Shown: positions 1-10,632, counted from the first letter of the stretch. The stretch is 64,000 nt of DNA from Candidatus Pantoea carbekii (GCF_000971765.1 NZ_CP010907.1:776338-840337); one strand, 5' to 3'. Notes: generated from the sequence alone by a model not told the origin. Translations and numbers: made by a program.

Positions 1-34
1 ATAATAAATACATTAAAACGTAACCCATAAATTT

Positions 35-1006
35 TTATGAATTGATTAATATTGATTGTATATGAGATAACACATGATTTACTTTTAGATCATTAAGGTT
101 ATAAGTAGACGAAATCAGTGCTATTTGATTCCTACCATATCCACCAATTAATTGAGGATCTGTTGGGCCATATAAAGTTATATTAGGTCGATCTAAAGCT
201 GCTGCTAAATGACTTAAACCTGTATCTACAGATACGATTGCACGTGCACCGACTATTTGTTCTGCGATTTTTTCTAATGTGAGCTGAGGTAAGATAGTGA
301 CATGCTTAAATCCTTCTGACAAGCGTCTTACACGCTGATATTCAAGTTCTGTTTTCCATAATAATTTTATTTTTAAATTAGTAGGCTTGATTTTCTGAAT
401 CAATTGACGCCAGTAAAATTCTGGCCAATGTTTATTATCATGTGTAGTAGAATGTAAAAATAATAGATATTCATAAGCGTCATGTGGTAGTTGGAAAAAG
501 GAATTTCTAGAAATTGCGTACTCTCCTTTTGTAATTGGTTTAGAATATCCAAGACTTTTGGCAAAGAGCTCACGTGTACGTTCTACAGCATGTTGTTTTT
601 TATTAATTGAATGACATTGATCGTACCACCAGCTAGCAAAAGGTTCACGTGCACTTTTAATATCTTGTCCATGTTTTTCACCTTTTGCTAAACGTGTTAC
701 TAGTATAGCACTTTTGATCAATCCTTGAGCATCAATAATCTTATCATACTGATAAGATTGTAAATCTCGTTTAAAATACATGCGTTCTTTACGTTGTTGA
801 GTACCGAACCAGTGTTCTCGCCATCGTCTAATTGCCACGCGTTTTACTTTATTTACTGATGGGTGCCAAGTAGGTATTTGAGCAAAATTTTCCTCAACTA
901 CCCAATCAAAACAAATTTCAGGAATTGCTCTTATTGCATCAGTAAGTGCTGGCAATGTATGTAATATATCGCCCATAGAAGAAGTTTTTACAATTAATAC
1001 GTACAT
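35..1006 (-). CDS. waaC: LPS heptosyltransferase I
   Basis: Adds the first L-glycero-D-manno-heptose to Kdo2-lipid A at the cytoplasmic face of the inner membrane, from ADP-heptose. The 323-residue product has the family's usual length. It opens with a KTSSMGDILHTLPAL motif (GT9, GT-B fold) and carries the sugar-nucleotide loop SVDTGLSHLAAALDRP followed by LYGPTDP around residues 260-285. It is last in a minus-strand run hldD-waaF-waaC, five bases after waaF, so it is probably co-transcribed. Nothing looks broken. Retention implies that a heptose-containing LPS inner core is still made, which many reduced symbionts have lost. Confidence 0.96.
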   Translation of the reverse strand: MYVLIVKTSSMGDILHTLPALTDAIRAIPEICFDWVVEENFAQIPTWHPSVNKVKRVAIRRWREHWFGTQQRKERMYFKRDLQSYQYDKIIDAQGLIKSAILVTRLAKGEKHGQDIKSAREPFASWWYDQCHSINKKQHAVERTRELFAKSLGYSKPITKGEYAISRNSFFQLPHDAYEYLLFLHSTTHDNKHWPEFYWRQLIQKIKPTNLKIKLLWKTELEYQRVRRLSEGFKHVTILPQLTLEKIAEQIVGARAIVSVDTGLSHLAAALDRPNITLYGPTDPQLIGGYGRNQIALISSTYNLNDLKVNHVLSHIQSILINS

Positions 1007-1011
1007 GTTGT

Positions 1012-2058
1012 TTATTTTATAGAATATAAAAGGGTATTTAATTCCTGATATACAAGTTTAGGCAAGATATTAATCATACTTTGATGATAGCCGTCTTTAG
1101 TATTACCTGTGCGTATGTTATCATAATGACTGCTGAGATGAATAATACGTGTTTTATTAGATAAAGGCGGAGTAAAATTAGGACTACTGGGTCCATATAA
1201 AGCTACTATAGGACAATTAAGCGCTGCAGCAATATGCATTAGACCTGAATCATTACTAACTATTGCAGTACATAGTGATATCAGAATTACCGCCTCTTCA
1301 AGTTTTGTATGGCCTATTAAATTACTGCAATGGCTATGAGTTGTGTTTGATAGTGTTTGTATAATTGCTTGACCTATTTTTCTTTCCTTTTTTGCACCTA
1401 ATAGTATTACTTGATAACCTTCATAAATTAGCTGCTCTGCTAATAATGCATAGTAATAATACGGCCAACATTTTGCTGGACCAAATTCTGCACCTGGACA
1501 AAATCCGATTATAAGTTTGTCGCTTGGCAATATGAACTGCTGCATTAAAAGACGTTTTTCATTTTCTTCAACTTTTAACCTTGGCCATAATAATGGTTTG
1601 GGTAATAAATTCGAGGAATGAACAGGTTGATCATATGCTAATGCTATGTAACGTTCAACCATTAATGGAAATTTAGATTTATCTAAAACACGTATATCAT
1701 TTAATAAACCGTAACGCATTTCACCACGCCAACCAATTCTTCGCTTAATCTTAGCAAAAAATGGCACTAAGGCTGACTTAAAAGAATTGGGTAATATATA
1801 AGCACGATCATAAAGACCATTTTTTTGTAAAAATTTACCTAAATAAAATCGTTTTTTTAATGCTAGCTCTCCATGCTTAAAGGGTAGCAATAGTCCTTTA
1901 TTGACCTCTGGCATTCGTAATAACAACGATCGACACCAATCTGGTGCCATCACGTCAATTACTGCTTCAGGATATTGAGATTTAATTGTACGATAAAGGC
2001 TATGTGACATCATCATATCACCAATCCACGAAGGTCCAATCACTAGAATATTTATCAT
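1012..2058 (-). CDS. waaF: LPS heptosyltransferase II
   Basis: Transfers the second heptose of the LPS inner core. The 348-residue product is full length. It shows the N-terminal GPSWIGDMMMSHSL motif of GT9 enzymes and the C-terminal NDSGLMHIAAALNCP/ALYGPSSP nucleotide-sugar loop near residues 268-292. It sits 14 bases downstream of hldD and five bases upstream of waaC on the same strand, the E. coli order hldD-waaF-waaC. The three genes make ADP-heptose and use it twice. No frameshift or missing motif is seen. Confidence 0.96.
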   Translation of the reverse strand: MINILVIGPSWIGDMMMSHSLYRTIKSQYPEAVIDVMAPDWCRSLLLRMPEVNKGLLLPFKHGELALKKRFYLGKFLQKNGLYDRAYILPNSFKSALVPFFAKIKRRIGWRGEMRYGLLNDIRVLDKSKFPLMVERYIALAYDQPVHSSNLLPKPLLWPRLKVEENEKRLLMQQFILPSDKLIIGFCPGAEFGPAKCWPYYYYALLAEQLIYEGYQVILLGAKKERKIGQAIIQTLSNTTHSHCSNLIGHTKLEEAVILISLCTAIVSNDSGLMHIAAALNCPIVALYGPSSPNFTPPLSNKTRIIHLSSHYDNIRTGNTKDGYHQSMINILPKLVYQELNTLLYSIK

Positions 2059-2072
2059 ATAGAATGTATTTC

Positions 2073-3005
2073 TTATTGATTGTTGAGATAAGTTATATAT
2101 GTATTTATACCTTCCGCTACTTTCTTAAATGGTTTAGTATAACCTATTTGACGCAAATTTCTTAGATTAGCCTGTGTAAATTGTTGATAATGTCCTTGAA
2201 GATTCACTGGAAAAGGAATGATTTTGATACTATTTTTTTTATTATGGGATTTTAATATTAATTGGGCTATTTCTTGGAAAGATACTGCACAACCAGTTCC
2301 GCAGTTGTAAATACCAGAAATATGGTTTTCCCAACACCATAGATTTACTGATACTACATCATTAACATAAATAAAATCACGACGAAAATTATTGCTACCT
2401 GCAAATAATTTTAGATCCTCTCCTTTTTTAATTTGAGTATTAAGATGGAAGATAATGCTTGCCATGTTTCTTTTATGTTCTTCTCGTGGTCCGTAAACAT
2501 TAAAGTAACGTAAACCACATATTGGTGAATAGACTTTCGGTAATATGCGACGTACATAATGATCGAATAGCATTTTTGAATAACCGTATATATTTATTGG
2601 TTTTTCATATTGACGTTTTTCAATAAAATTTTCTTTACGGTTACCATATATAGCTGCAGAAGAGGCATATATAAACGGAATTTTGGCATTGATGCAAAAA
2701 TGCAATATATTTTTGGAATATTCGTAGTTATTATTCATCATGTAATTTCCATCCCATTCCGTGGTCTTTGAACAAGCTCCTTGATGAAATACTACTTCAA
2801 TTTGATTAAAATTTTTGCTTGCTAAAATATTATCCATAAATTCTTGTTTGTTTATATAATCTTCTATGTTCATATCCACAAGATTCGCAAATTTAGTGCC
2901 ATCTTTTAGATCATCAACGACTAAAATATCATTATAACCAAGATCGTTTAATGCTTTAATAATATTACTACCGATCATACCCGCACCACCTGTAACGATG
3001 ATCAT
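2073..3005 (-). CDS. hldD: ADP-glyceromanno-heptose 6-epimerase
   Basis: Epimerises ADP-D-glycero-D-manno-heptose to the L-glycero form used by WaaC and WaaF. The 310-residue short-chain dehydrogenase/epimerase has the NADP-binding GGAGMIGS loop at residues 6-13, the YASSAAIYG segment, and the catalytic YGYSK (Y-x3-K) near residues 139-143. It is first in the minus-strand inner-core operon. The kbl/tdh genes that lie next to it in E. coli are absent. A 635-base gene-free stretch separates it from the glycosyltransferase upstream. Confidence 0.96.
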   Translation of the reverse strand: MIIVTGGAGMIGSNIIKALNDLGYNDILVVDDLKDGTKFANLVDMNIEDYINKQEFMDNILASKNFNQIEVVFHQGACSKTTEWDGNYMMNNNYEYSKNILHFCINAKIPFIYASSAAIYGNRKENFIEKRQYEKPINIYGYSKMLFDHYVRRILPKVYSPICGLRYFNVYGPREEHKRNMASIIFHLNTQIKKGEDLKLFAGSNNFRRDFIYVNDVVSVNLWCWENHISGIYNCGTGCAVSFQEIAQLILKSHNKKNSIKIIPFPVNLQGHYQQFTQANLRNLRQIGYTKPFKKVAEGINTYITYLNNQ

Positions 3006-3640
3006 ATACTTTTCCCCTAGAGAATAAATGATGAGGCATTCATACGGCTACATCATAAGATTATAAAGTAAATAGATAGTGGTTTGATAATAAAGTTAAA
3101 ACTAATGATGCATTTCATGCAGTATTAAATAATTTACATATAAAGATAGCAAATTTAAATTTGCTGTTTTATTTACAAAAAATCAAAATAATTCATCTGT
3201 TGTTAAATATCAATTTTAAAGTCAGGTTAATTTGAATAGGTTTTTAAAAGATTAAATAAATGAAGTTATGATAAACGTTAATTTTATTCAAAAGATCTCA
3301 GAACAAGAAATTTTGAAATACAATTTTTATCGTTTAATTAATGAGTAATAAAATTACAATGAATATTTTTAGTCATAATTCTTTTCTATATTGCATGAAA
3401 TATTCATTTTAAAATTTTAAAATTCAATGTGTTATTGATATATCGGGTATGTTATAAACAATTTTTTACCGTGTCTTTGTTAAATTAATTATAATTTAGT
3501 TATATTAACATATTAATCTTATTTGTTGTTTTAAAAAATTATGTCCGATATTTTGTTCAAAATCGAGTACATTGATAATTTTTTCTGCATATGTATTTCA
3601 AATAGGTTGACCATATATTCACTTAATTAGAAATTTTAGA
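3006..3640. other. Gene-free AT-rich spacer
   Basis: Between hldD and the GT4 gene. No ORF or recognisable gene remnant is seen. It contains an 18-base perfect palindrome at 3148-3165 and presumably the hldD promoter. Confidence 0.6.
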
Positions 3641-4864
3641 TTATTTATCTTGCTTGTAAACTTGAAAGAATATTGACTCAACACCAGAAACATAATTTTC
3701 AATAACATAATGTTTTCTTACATGCTGACCAGCGGCTCTAGTGAATTTCATTCTTAATTCAGCATTATTATATAATCTCGTCAGATATTTTGTAAGCTGT
3801 GCAATATTTCCATATTCAAATAACAGTCCGTTTACATTATGTGTAATTAATTCCGCGGTTCCTGTTACATTTGAACCAATCACTGAAGTATTTACTAACA
3901 TTGCTTCAAGGATAACGCGAGGTAATCCTTCTTTAGATGAAGCAAGAATGAAAATATCAAAGGTACTTAAATAATCTAAAGCATTATTCTGAAAGCCAGT
4001 AAAAATAACGTGTTGATGAAGATTTTCACGAAATGCTATATCTTGCAAAGATTGACGTTCTGGTCCTGTGCCTACAATAATGAATTTCCAATTGCTAGAA
4101 GAATTAATTTTTTTAAATTTTCCTAAAGCTTGTAAAATATGATGATGAGATTTACGTGCAATTAATGATCCAATTGTTCCAAAAATAAAGGTTTTTGGTG
4201 AAATTTTTAAATTCATACGAACGACAAAACGATCGGGCAAAGATTGATGGGTATCAATGGCGTTTGGAATAACTATGCAGCGTTGCTCATCAACACCATG
4301 CTTTTGAAGTATTACATTGACACTATGAGAAACAGCAATGATCATATCACAATTTTCATTGATCATTTTAACTAATTTTTTATTAAGCGATGGTTGGATA
4401 CGACAATGCTGTACAACTGCAACATTAAGTTTTTTTGCTGCAATATATCCTTCTATATTTGTACTTGGTTGATTATTCATATACAGTATGTCGTATTTTC
4501 CTAATATTAGTAATGAAGAAATTTTTTTAGCATTAGGTAAAATTTTCCACTGCATATTAACATAACTAATGAAAAAAATTTTTAAATTTTTGCTAAAAAA
4601 TAAAGCAATACGAAAAAATTCTTGAATAATTTTTACCCATTGTGGTTTTTTGCGTTTTGGTATAAACAATACTGGAATCTTTAAAGATGAAAGAGCCATG
4701 TCAAGAGATTCACCGTTACCGCGGAAGTAATTATTATAAAAACAACATGTGATTGAAAAATTTTCTCTATTAATACGTTTTAATAGTTCAAGCATACTAT
4801 TAGTACCACCGCCCCATTCTTCGCCATTGTCAAGTAACAAGATTTTTTTTTTGTTTGATTTCAT
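3641..4864 (-). CDS. GT4-family glycosyltransferase, probably LPS core or surface glycan
   Basis: A 407-residue GT-B glycosyltransferase of family GT4. The C-terminal half holds GTIGSLIARKSHH, VGTGPERQSLQ and the family EX7E motif EGLPRVILE near residue 315, followed by a GTAELI loop. The N-terminal half is lysine- and asparagine-rich with a GGGTNSMLELL glycine loop near residue 20. The substrate cannot be read from sequence. Its place beside hldD-waaF-waaC suggests an LPS core or other surface sugar transfer, which is inference. It is separated from hldD by about 635 bases, so it is likely transcribed on its own. It is not a clear match to any E. coli waa gene that I recognise. Confidence 0.85.
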   Translation of the reverse strand: MKSNKKKILLLDNGEEWGGGTNSMLELLKRINRENFSITCCFYNNYFRGNGESLDMALSSLKIPVLFIPKRKKPQWVKIIQEFFRIALFFSKNLKIFFISYVNMQWKILPNAKKISSLLILGKYDILYMNNQPSTNIEGYIAAKKLNVAVVQHCRIQPSLNKKLVKMINENCDMIIAVSHSVNVILQKHGVDEQRCIVIPNAIDTHQSLPDRFVVRMNLKISPKTFIFGTIGSLIARKSHHHILQALGKFKKINSSSNWKFIIVGTGPERQSLQDIAFRENLHQHVIFTGFQNNALDYLSTFDIFILASSKEGLPRVILEAMLVNTSVIGSNVTGTAELITHNVNGLLFEYGNIAQLTKYLTRLYNNAELRMKFTRAAGQHVRKHYVIENYVSGVESIFFQVYKQDK

Positions 4865-6263
4865 TATGTGCTAATGTCCTAAATTTATGATCTGAGCAAT
4901 ATAAATGGATGTGTTCTCATAAAATAGTCACTGTTTCAAAAAAAAGACGATAATGTTTTATGTGCTAAAAGCATGATTAAAAATTTATTTTATAAATATG
5001 ATTATTTGAATTAAAAAATAAAATAAATAATCAATACATTTTAAATCAACATGTTATACCTTAAGCGTAAAACTTGTTTTTTTGAAATATTAAAATAAAA
5101 ATGAATATTTTAATTAATGATTCTTCCCATACTAGAAAGAACAATAATCATAGGAGTTATAATCAAGATTACATTTTAATTTATTCGATAAGTCCTACAG
5201 AATTTTCTAGTATTTCATATCTTCAATCTTTTATTACATTTTTTATATTACACAAATAATATTTTAATTTAAAAAAGATCAGCGTTAGTTAAACTAATGC
5301 TGATCTTTTTTTATTATGTATATAAATATTTAATATAATTAAAAGTAATATTTTAATATTCAAAGTTATTGATGACATTATGAATTACAATATTTAATAC
5401 CTCATTTTTTAGTTAAATGGATATTGAAATTATTATATGTTTTTACTTATTTTGCAAAATTTAACAATATTTTACTGTTTCTTTTTTGCAAGAATGTTTT
5501 ATAAATTGTTTCATATATTTTATGCATTAGAGTATATATTTAAATTTCAATATATTATATATTTTATTTTAAAATTTGTTTTAGTTTTGAGTCAATTACA
5601 TTTATTAGTGTTTTCATCTAAATTGTTGTAAATTACTTTGTTTGTGTGTATGTTCAATATATTCATTCTACTTCAGTTAAATTTTTTTAGACTAGACATA
5701 GCAAATAAATAAATACTTTGCTGGTACTTTCCTATAAGATCTACTATTACTATTTATAATGTAGTGTTTTATGACTATTTAATTGATTGAATAAGATCAT
5801 GTTCTCAATAGATAATTTTTACCAAATTTTAATATGTTATGATTATTAATCATGTCTTTTTTGAATAACATTTTTCAAAAAACTACTTTAAAAAAGTCAT
5901 TAAATAATTTATTTAAATAAAATTTATTGAATAAAAAATTTTTATTGCTTGGTACAATTAGATTATGGTAAGTTATTCGTTAAATTATCTTAATTAAGTT
6001 ATTCATCATATGATAACATTTTTAAAAGTATGTATTGTCTAAGTACACATAATGTTTAGCTAAAGATAATGTTCTATTATGTAGAAATATTATATTTATG
6101 TATTTAATTGTCATTTTTTTTATTAACTATTGAGAAATCTTCAGGAACAAGGTGCAGGATATGATTCTATTTATATTAGAATACACATTAAGTATACTCG
6201 TATAGTCCAGTATAATTAGAATTGATCTATTAATATCACTTAGGTTTGGAGTTGTTACTTCTT
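4865..6263. other. Long gene-free spacer (site of lost gpmM/envC region)
   Basis: In E. coli, gpmM and envC lie between this LPS block and yibN. Nothing recognisable remains here. The only clear structure is a terminator-like hairpin at 5271-5311. A 64-codon open frame at 5437-5631 is almost pure Phe/Leu/Ile/Tyr from AT-rich sequence, with no ribosome site, and is not called as a gene. Confidence 0.6.
5271..5311 (+). terminator. Rho-independent terminator-like hairpin
   Basis: An 18-base stem (AAAAAAGATCAGC... against ...GCTGATCTTTTTT) with a 5-base loop. The single non-Watson-Crick position is a G-U pair if the plus strand is transcribed and an A-C mismatch on the other strand. The arm ends in a T run. 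No plus-strand gene lies just upstream, so it may survive from a lost gene or end an unseen transcript. Confidence 0.7.
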
Positions 6264-6698
6264 ATGCAAGAAGACATTATACAATTTGCAAGCAAACACT
6301 CGATCCTTATTTTAGTGTGGTTACTATTATTTGTTTTTGTAATTATTAATTTTATTAAAATAGTATTCTCGCAAGTTAACAGAATTACTCATGATGAAGT
6401 AATCCGATTAATTAATAAAAAAAATTCAGTAGTTATAGATATTCGTTCAAATGATGAGTACTGCAAAGGTCATATTATAGGAGCATTAAATTTTCCAGCA
6501 GAGGATTTTAAAAAAAACAATTTTAGTATGTTAAAAAAATATAAGTTAAGACATGTTATACTTGTCTGTGTAAATGATCATCATTCTCAAAAGTTAGCAG
6601 CATTTTTAAATACATCTGGATTTACTAAGGTTTCTGTATTGAAAGGAGGGTTGAATAGTTGGAATAATCAACATTTGCCTCTTGTACGAAATAAATGA
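6264..6698 (+). CDS. yibN: Membrane-anchored rhodanese-domain protein YibN
   Basis: A 144-residue protein with one N-terminal membrane segment (about residues 10-32), then a single rhodanese domain facing the cytoplasm. The domain has IDIRSNDEYCKGHI and a loop ILVCVNDHHSQ whose Cys sits where single-domain rhodaneses carry the catalytic Cys. The start is the ATG at 6264 (MQEDIIQF), 12 bases after GGAG; an in-frame TTG at 6246 is possible but overlaps that GGAG. It heads the yibN-secB-gpsA-cysE block as in E. coli, but grxC, normally between yibN and secB, is missing. The exact substrate is unknown. A 32-base palindrome overlaps the stop codon. Confidence 0.88.
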   Translation: MQEDIIQFASKHSILILVWLLLFVFVIINFIKIVFSQVNRITHDEVIRLINKKNSVVIDIRSNDEYCKGHIIGALNFPAEDFKKNNFSMLKKYKLRHVILVCVNDHHSQKLAAFLNTSGFTKVSVLKGGLNSWNNQHLPLVRNK

Positions 6699-6726
6699 TA
6701 TGTATCTTAATTAAGATACATATCAT
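6695..6726. terminator. 32-base perfect palindrome at the yibN stop
   Basis: Each half is 16 bases (ATGATATGTATCTTAA and its reverse complement) with no spacer. It begins inside the yibN stop codon region. It could form a hairpin with a small loop and end yibN transcription, but the T run after it is poor, so terminator function is inference. Confidence 0.55.
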
Positions 6727-7009
6727 ATTGATTTAATCAGTTTTTATGATTAATCTTAATTCAGAAAATTCAACTTGATTAATACAGAATTTTCGAAAAT
6801 TTTTATTCATGAAAGATAAACAACATGTCAAATAGCCAACTGAATTGATTTCATTGAATTTTATATATAGCATGGTGTATAACTTTATTAATAGTTTGAG
6901 ATATTTAAAATCTGTAATACTAGCATATCTAATAACAGGTGCTAGAAGGTTGATCTTTGGACCAGAATAATTTTTGAGTAAGCAATTTAAAATCTTGGGA
7001 TTGAATGAT

Positions 7010-7456
7010 ATGTCAGAAAATAATAAAGAAATGCAATTCCAGATTCAACGTATTTATATTAAGGATGTGTCTTTTGAAGTACCCAAAGCACCTCACGTTT
7101 TTCAAAAAACCTGGAAACCAGAAATTAAATTGGATTTAGATATAGCGTCCTCTCAATTAGATAATCATATGTATGAGGTTGTACTACATGTTAGCGTAAT
7201 AGCTACGATTGATGTAGATACAGCATTTTTATGCGAAATTCAGCAAGCAGGAATTTTTGCCATCAATGGAATTCTAGATGATCATATGGCGCATTGTTTA
7301 GGCGCATACTGTCCAAGTATTCTTTTTCCATATGCACGTGAATGTATTACGAATTTAATATCACGTGGTTCTTTTCCTCAATTTAACTTAGCACCTGTCA
7401 ATTTTGATGCCTTATTTATGCATAATTCACAAAAGCAAAAAAATAATGCAATATAA
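7010..7456 (+). CDS. secB: Protein-export chaperone SecB
   Basis: Tetrameric cytosolic chaperone that keeps preproteins unfolded and hands them to SecA. The ATG at 7010 gives 148 residues ([16 protein letters not shown]), matching the family start; an upstream in-frame TTG at 6974 would add 12 residues not found in the family. Conserved blocks are [43 protein letters not shown] and LFPYARECI, with [11 protein letters not shown] near the end. Its presence suggests that post-translational export to the envelope is still used. grxC, its usual upstream partner, is not recognisable. Confidence 0.95.
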   Translation: MSENNKEMQFQIQRIYIKDVSFEVPKAPHVFQKTWKPEIKLDLDIASSQLDNHMYEVVLHVSVIATIDVDTAFLCEIQQAGIFAINGILDDHMAHCLGAYCPSILFPYARECITNLISRGSFPQFNLAPVNFDALFMHNSQKQKNNAI

Positions 7457-7486
7457 TCATATCAGTATATTTAACAATATATATTC

Positions 7487-8494
7487 ATGAATACTTCTTC
7501 TATTAGTATAATTGGCGCTGGTTCATATGGAACTGCTTTGGCTATTTCGATAGCTCGTAATGGGCATATAGTTCTACTTTGGAGTCATAGACCACAAAGA
7601 ATACTACAAATGCAAATAGATCGATGCAATTCTACTTTTTTGCCAGGAATGCTTTTTCCAGAAAATCTTATTCTTGAACCTAAATTAGCTAATGTAGTCA
7701 GAGCGAGTCGTGATTTATTAATTGCTGTACCAAGTTCTGCATTTGGAGATGTTCTAATACACATGAAACCTTTTTTGCGTGTAGATTCAAGAATTGTATG
7801 GGCAACTAAAGGATTAGAACAAACAACTGGGCGATTTTTGCATGACGTTGCTAAAGAGATACTTGGCAATTCGATTCCACTAGCAGTAATTTCTGGTCCA
7901 ACTTTTGCTAAGGAATTGGCAATCGGGTTGCCAACAGCTATTACTTTAGCATCGACTGATTTACAATTTGCAGAAGATTTACAACAGAAATTACATTGTG
8001 GAAAAAATTTTCGTGTTTATAATAGTTCAGATATTATTGGAGTACAACTTGGTGGTGTCGTAAAAAATATTATTGCGATAGGTGCTGGAATTTCTGATGG
8101 CATAGGTTTTGGTGCTAATGCACGAACTGCTTTAATTACTCGCGGTTTAGCAGAAATGAGCCGACTTGGTAGCGTATTAGGAGCTAATTCAAACACTTTT
8201 ATAGGTATGGCAGGTTTAGGCGATTTGGTTTTAACATGTACTGATAATCAGTCACGTAACCGTCGTTTTGGTATAATACTGGGTCAAGGTAAAAGCATTA
8301 ATTACGCACAACATATGATCGGACAGGTTATAGAAGGATATATAAACAGTAAAGAAATTAAAAAATTATCTAAAAATGTTAATGTAGAAATGCCAATAAT
8401 CGAGCAAATTTATCAAGTATTATATTGCAAAAAACCACCAAGAGAAGCAGCATTAAACTTGCTTAAACGTTCAAGCAAAGAGGAAAGTATCTAA
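7487..8494 (+). CDS. gpsA: Glycerol-3-phosphate dehydrogenase [NAD(P)+]
   Basis: Reduces dihydroxyacetone phosphate to sn-glycerol 3-phosphate, the backbone for phospholipids; plsB at 49.9-52.3 kb uses the product. The 335-residue protein has the Rossmann loop GAGSYGTA at residues 11-18, the ATKGLE lysine near residue 106, the GGVVKN lysine near residue 190, and the GLGDLVLTC segment. It lies 30 bases after secB and is likely in the same operon, as in E. coli. Full length with no defects seen. Confidence 0.96.
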   Translation: MNTSSISIIGAGSYGTALAISIARNGHIVLLWSHRPQRILQMQIDRCNSTFLPGMLFPENLILEPKLANVVRASRDLLIAVPSSAFGDVLIHMKPFLRVDSRIVWATKGLEQTTGRFLHDVAKEILGNSIPLAVISGPTFAKELAIGLPTAITLASTDLQFAEDLQQKLHCGKNFRVYNSSDIIGVQLGGVVKNIIAIGAGISDGIGFGANARTALITRGLAEMSRLGSVLGANSNTFIGMAGLGDLVLTCTDNQSRNRRFGIILGQGKSINYAQHMIGQVIEGYINSKEIKKLSKNVNVEMPIIEQIYQVLYCKKPPREAALNLLKRSSKEESI

Positions 8495-8567
8495 GATAAT
8501 TATGCTAATTATTATATTATATGATAGTGCTGCCTCTTAGGTGCTATTTGATTAGGAGTAGACAGTA

Positions 8568-9383
8568 ATGTCTTCTAAAGAATTAGATTTTCTTTGGTAT
8601 AATATCAATACCGAAGCTAAAGCTTTAGTTAAGCGCGAGCCTATTATGGCTAGTTTTTATCATGCCAGTTTGTTAAATCATAAAAATCTAACAAATTCAC
8701 TAAGTCATATTTTAGCACATAAATTGGCTAACTCTATTGTACCAGTGATTACTATTCGTGAAATTATAGAAGAGGCTTACCATGAAGATCCAGAAATAAG
8801 TCTCTCCGCTTTTTATGATATTCAAGCTATACGACAACGAGATCCAGCTGTAGATAAATATTCAACACCTCTTTTATATTTAAAAGGCTTTCATGCGTTA
8901 CAAGCTTATCGTATTGGACATTGGTTATGGAAAAAAGGGCGTCGTGCTTTAGCGCTATATCTACAGAATGAAATTTCTTTTTCTTTTTCTGTAGATATTC
9001 ATCCCGCAGCACGTATTGGTCGTGGTATAATGTTAGACCATGCTACTGGCATCGTAATCGGTGAAACAGCAGTAGTAGAAAACGATGTTTCTATTTTACA
9101 GTCAGTTACGCTGGGGGGTACTGGTAAAACAAGTGGTGATCGTCATCCAAAAATCCGAGAAGGTGTCATGATTGGTGCAGGTGCTAAAATTCTAGGTAAC
9201 ATTGATGTAGGACGCGGAGCAAAAATTGCTGCGGGATCTGTAGTATTACAGCCAGTACCATCGCATACTACTGCTGCAGGGGTGCCAGCACGTATTGTAG
9301 GAAAACCATTTAGTCGGAAACCTTCTATAGATATGGATCAACATTTTAATAGTATTGGTTTTGAATTTGGCGATGGTATTTAG
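8568..9383 (+). CDS. cysE: Serine O-acetyltransferase
   Basis: Makes O-acetylserine from serine and acetyl-CoA, the committed step of cysteine synthesis. The 271-residue product keeps the N-terminal helical domain, the left-handed beta-helix hexapeptide repeats, and the catalytic LDHATGIVIGE segment near residues 156-166. GGTGK and the C-terminal DMDQHFN tail that mediates regulation and contact with cysteine synthase are also present. It follows gpsA by 73 bases as in E. coli. Cysteine feeds methionine synthesis through MetB, encoded at 23.1 kb. Confidence 0.96.
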   Translation: MSSKELDFLWYNINTEAKALVKREPIMASFYHASLLNHKNLTNSLSHILAHKLANSIVPVITIREIIEEAYHEDPEISLSAFYDIQAIRQRDPAVDKYSTPLLYLKGFHALQAYRIGHWLWKKGRRALALYLQNEISFSFSVDIHPAARIGRGIMLDHATGIVIGETAVVENDVSILQSVTLGGTGKTSGDRHPKIREGVMIGAGAKILGNIDVGRGAKIAAGSVVLQPVPSHTTAAGVPARIVGKPFSRKPSIDMDQHFNSIGFEFGDGI

Positions 9384-9927
9384 CTTTACTAAAATGTAAT
9401 GTTAATTAATAAAGAATATCAATTGAGATGTTATCGAAATTAAGATGCCTTACTGCTTACAATATTAAAAAATTTAATTTTTATGCTCAGATCTCAATAC
9501 ACGAATAATAAATAATTGCTATACATAATATACTAATTTTGAAAATTTTATAAAAATCTTAAATCAATTCGTTAATTATTAAATAGGCATTATTTTTGAT
9601 TCATTCATGCACAGTCAATGCGATTTTCATAAAAAATACAACTGGGAATAACCAATATATTCGTATATCTCTAGTAAATCATAAGGTATTGTGTTAAAAA
9701 CCATTTATTAAAATCATTTATTATAATTATTTTAATATACTATATATTGTTAATATATATTGTGAATTTACTCTATATTTAATAAATAATATGTTACTTA
9801 TTAAATTCAATATATGCTCGAAAAGTGGTCTAATACGATGATCACTTTAGATTTTGTTGTCAATCACAAAAAAGAGTACGAATGTAAAAATACATAACAA
9901 TGCATGAAAAAGAGTTTTTGTATGTAC
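9384..9927. other. Gene-free spacer where cpxA would be expected
   Basis: This stretch lies downstream of the minus-strand cpxR, where cpxA follows cpxR in E. coli. No histidine-kinase sequence is recognisable. A 9-base hairpin with one G-U pair (arms 9822-9830 and 9840-9848) may end cpxR or cysE transcription. Confidence 0.6.
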
Positions 9928-10632
9928 TTAATCATAACTTGGTACCATTAAATAGCCGCAACCCCTTAAAGTTTTAAACCATGGATATCCATCAAAGCGT
10001 TCGGGCAATTTACGACGCAAATTAGAAATATGCATATCAATCGCACGATCAAAAGGAGTCAATTGCTTTCCTAATACTTTTTGACTTAGATGCTCTCGTG
10101 AAACTACTTTTCCTGAATGTTTTGCTAAAAAATATAATAAAATAAATTCAGTACCTGTAAGATCTAATATCTTATTCTTAAAACTTGCTTCCTGACAATC
10201 TGGATTAAGACGCAAGCAATCTACTGACAAAATAGGTGAATTATTTTGGTTATAATGTTGTTGTTTCCTACTCCAATTTGAACGACGCAAAATAGCTCGT
10301 ATACGAGCTATTAGCTCACGATCGTGGAATGGTTTACTTAAATAGTCATCTGCGCCTAGCTCTAGTCCAAGAACGCGATCCAATTCGCTTGAACGAGCAG
10401 TTAAGATGATTATGGGTGTTGTATAATGCTGACGGACCTCTTTCAAAGTATCTATACCGTTTTTTTTTGGCATTATAATATCAAGAATTAATAAATCTAT
10501 AGTATTATCTAGCAATTTAAGTGAATCATCGCTATTGTCAGCTGACATTACCTTAAATCCTTCTGTTTCAAGAAGTTTTTTGATAAAGGTAGAAACTTCT
10601 AGATCATTATCAACTAATAGAATCTTATTCAT
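9928..10632 (-). CDS. cpxR: OmpR-family response regulator CpxR, without an adjacent sensor
   Basis: Envelope-stress transcription factor. The 234-residue product has a receiver domain (residues 1-120) with phospho-acceptor Asp51 (ILDIIMPKKNG), ILTARSSE and the KPF lysine near residue 103. A winged-helix DNA-binding domain follows (LTGTEF, RAIDMHISNLRRKL). Two positions differ from E. coli CpxR: the acidic pair that holds Mg2+ reads Asp8-Asn9 instead of Asp-Asp, and the wing motif reads RGCGY instead of RGRGY. The partner cpxA is missing downstream and cpxP upstream. Phosphorylation may be weak or come from acetyl phosphate, which is inference. The domain assignment is certain; the regulatory role is not. 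Confidence 0.93.
   Translation of the reverse strand: MNKILLVDNDLEVSTFIKKLLETEGFKVMSADNSDDSLKLLDNTIDLLILDIIMPKKNGIDTLKEVRQHYTTPIIILTARSSELDRVLGLELGADDYLSKPFHDRELIARIRAILRRSNWSRKQQHYNQNNSPILSVDCLRLNPDCQEASFKNKILDLTGTEFILLYFLAKHSGKVVSREHLSQKVLGKQLTPFDRAIDMHISNLRRKLPERFDGYPWFKTLRGCGYLMVPSYD

Noticed and set aside
5437-5631. 64-codon plus-strand open frame rich in Phe, Leu, Ile and Tyr
   Set aside because: Composition expected from random AT-rich DNA; no ribosome site, family match or neighbour support.
6840-7009. Possible grxC remnant upstream of secB (EFY and a lone Cys in shifted frames)
   Set aside because: Position fits E. coli, but the matching residues are too few and about 90 bases would have to be deleted.
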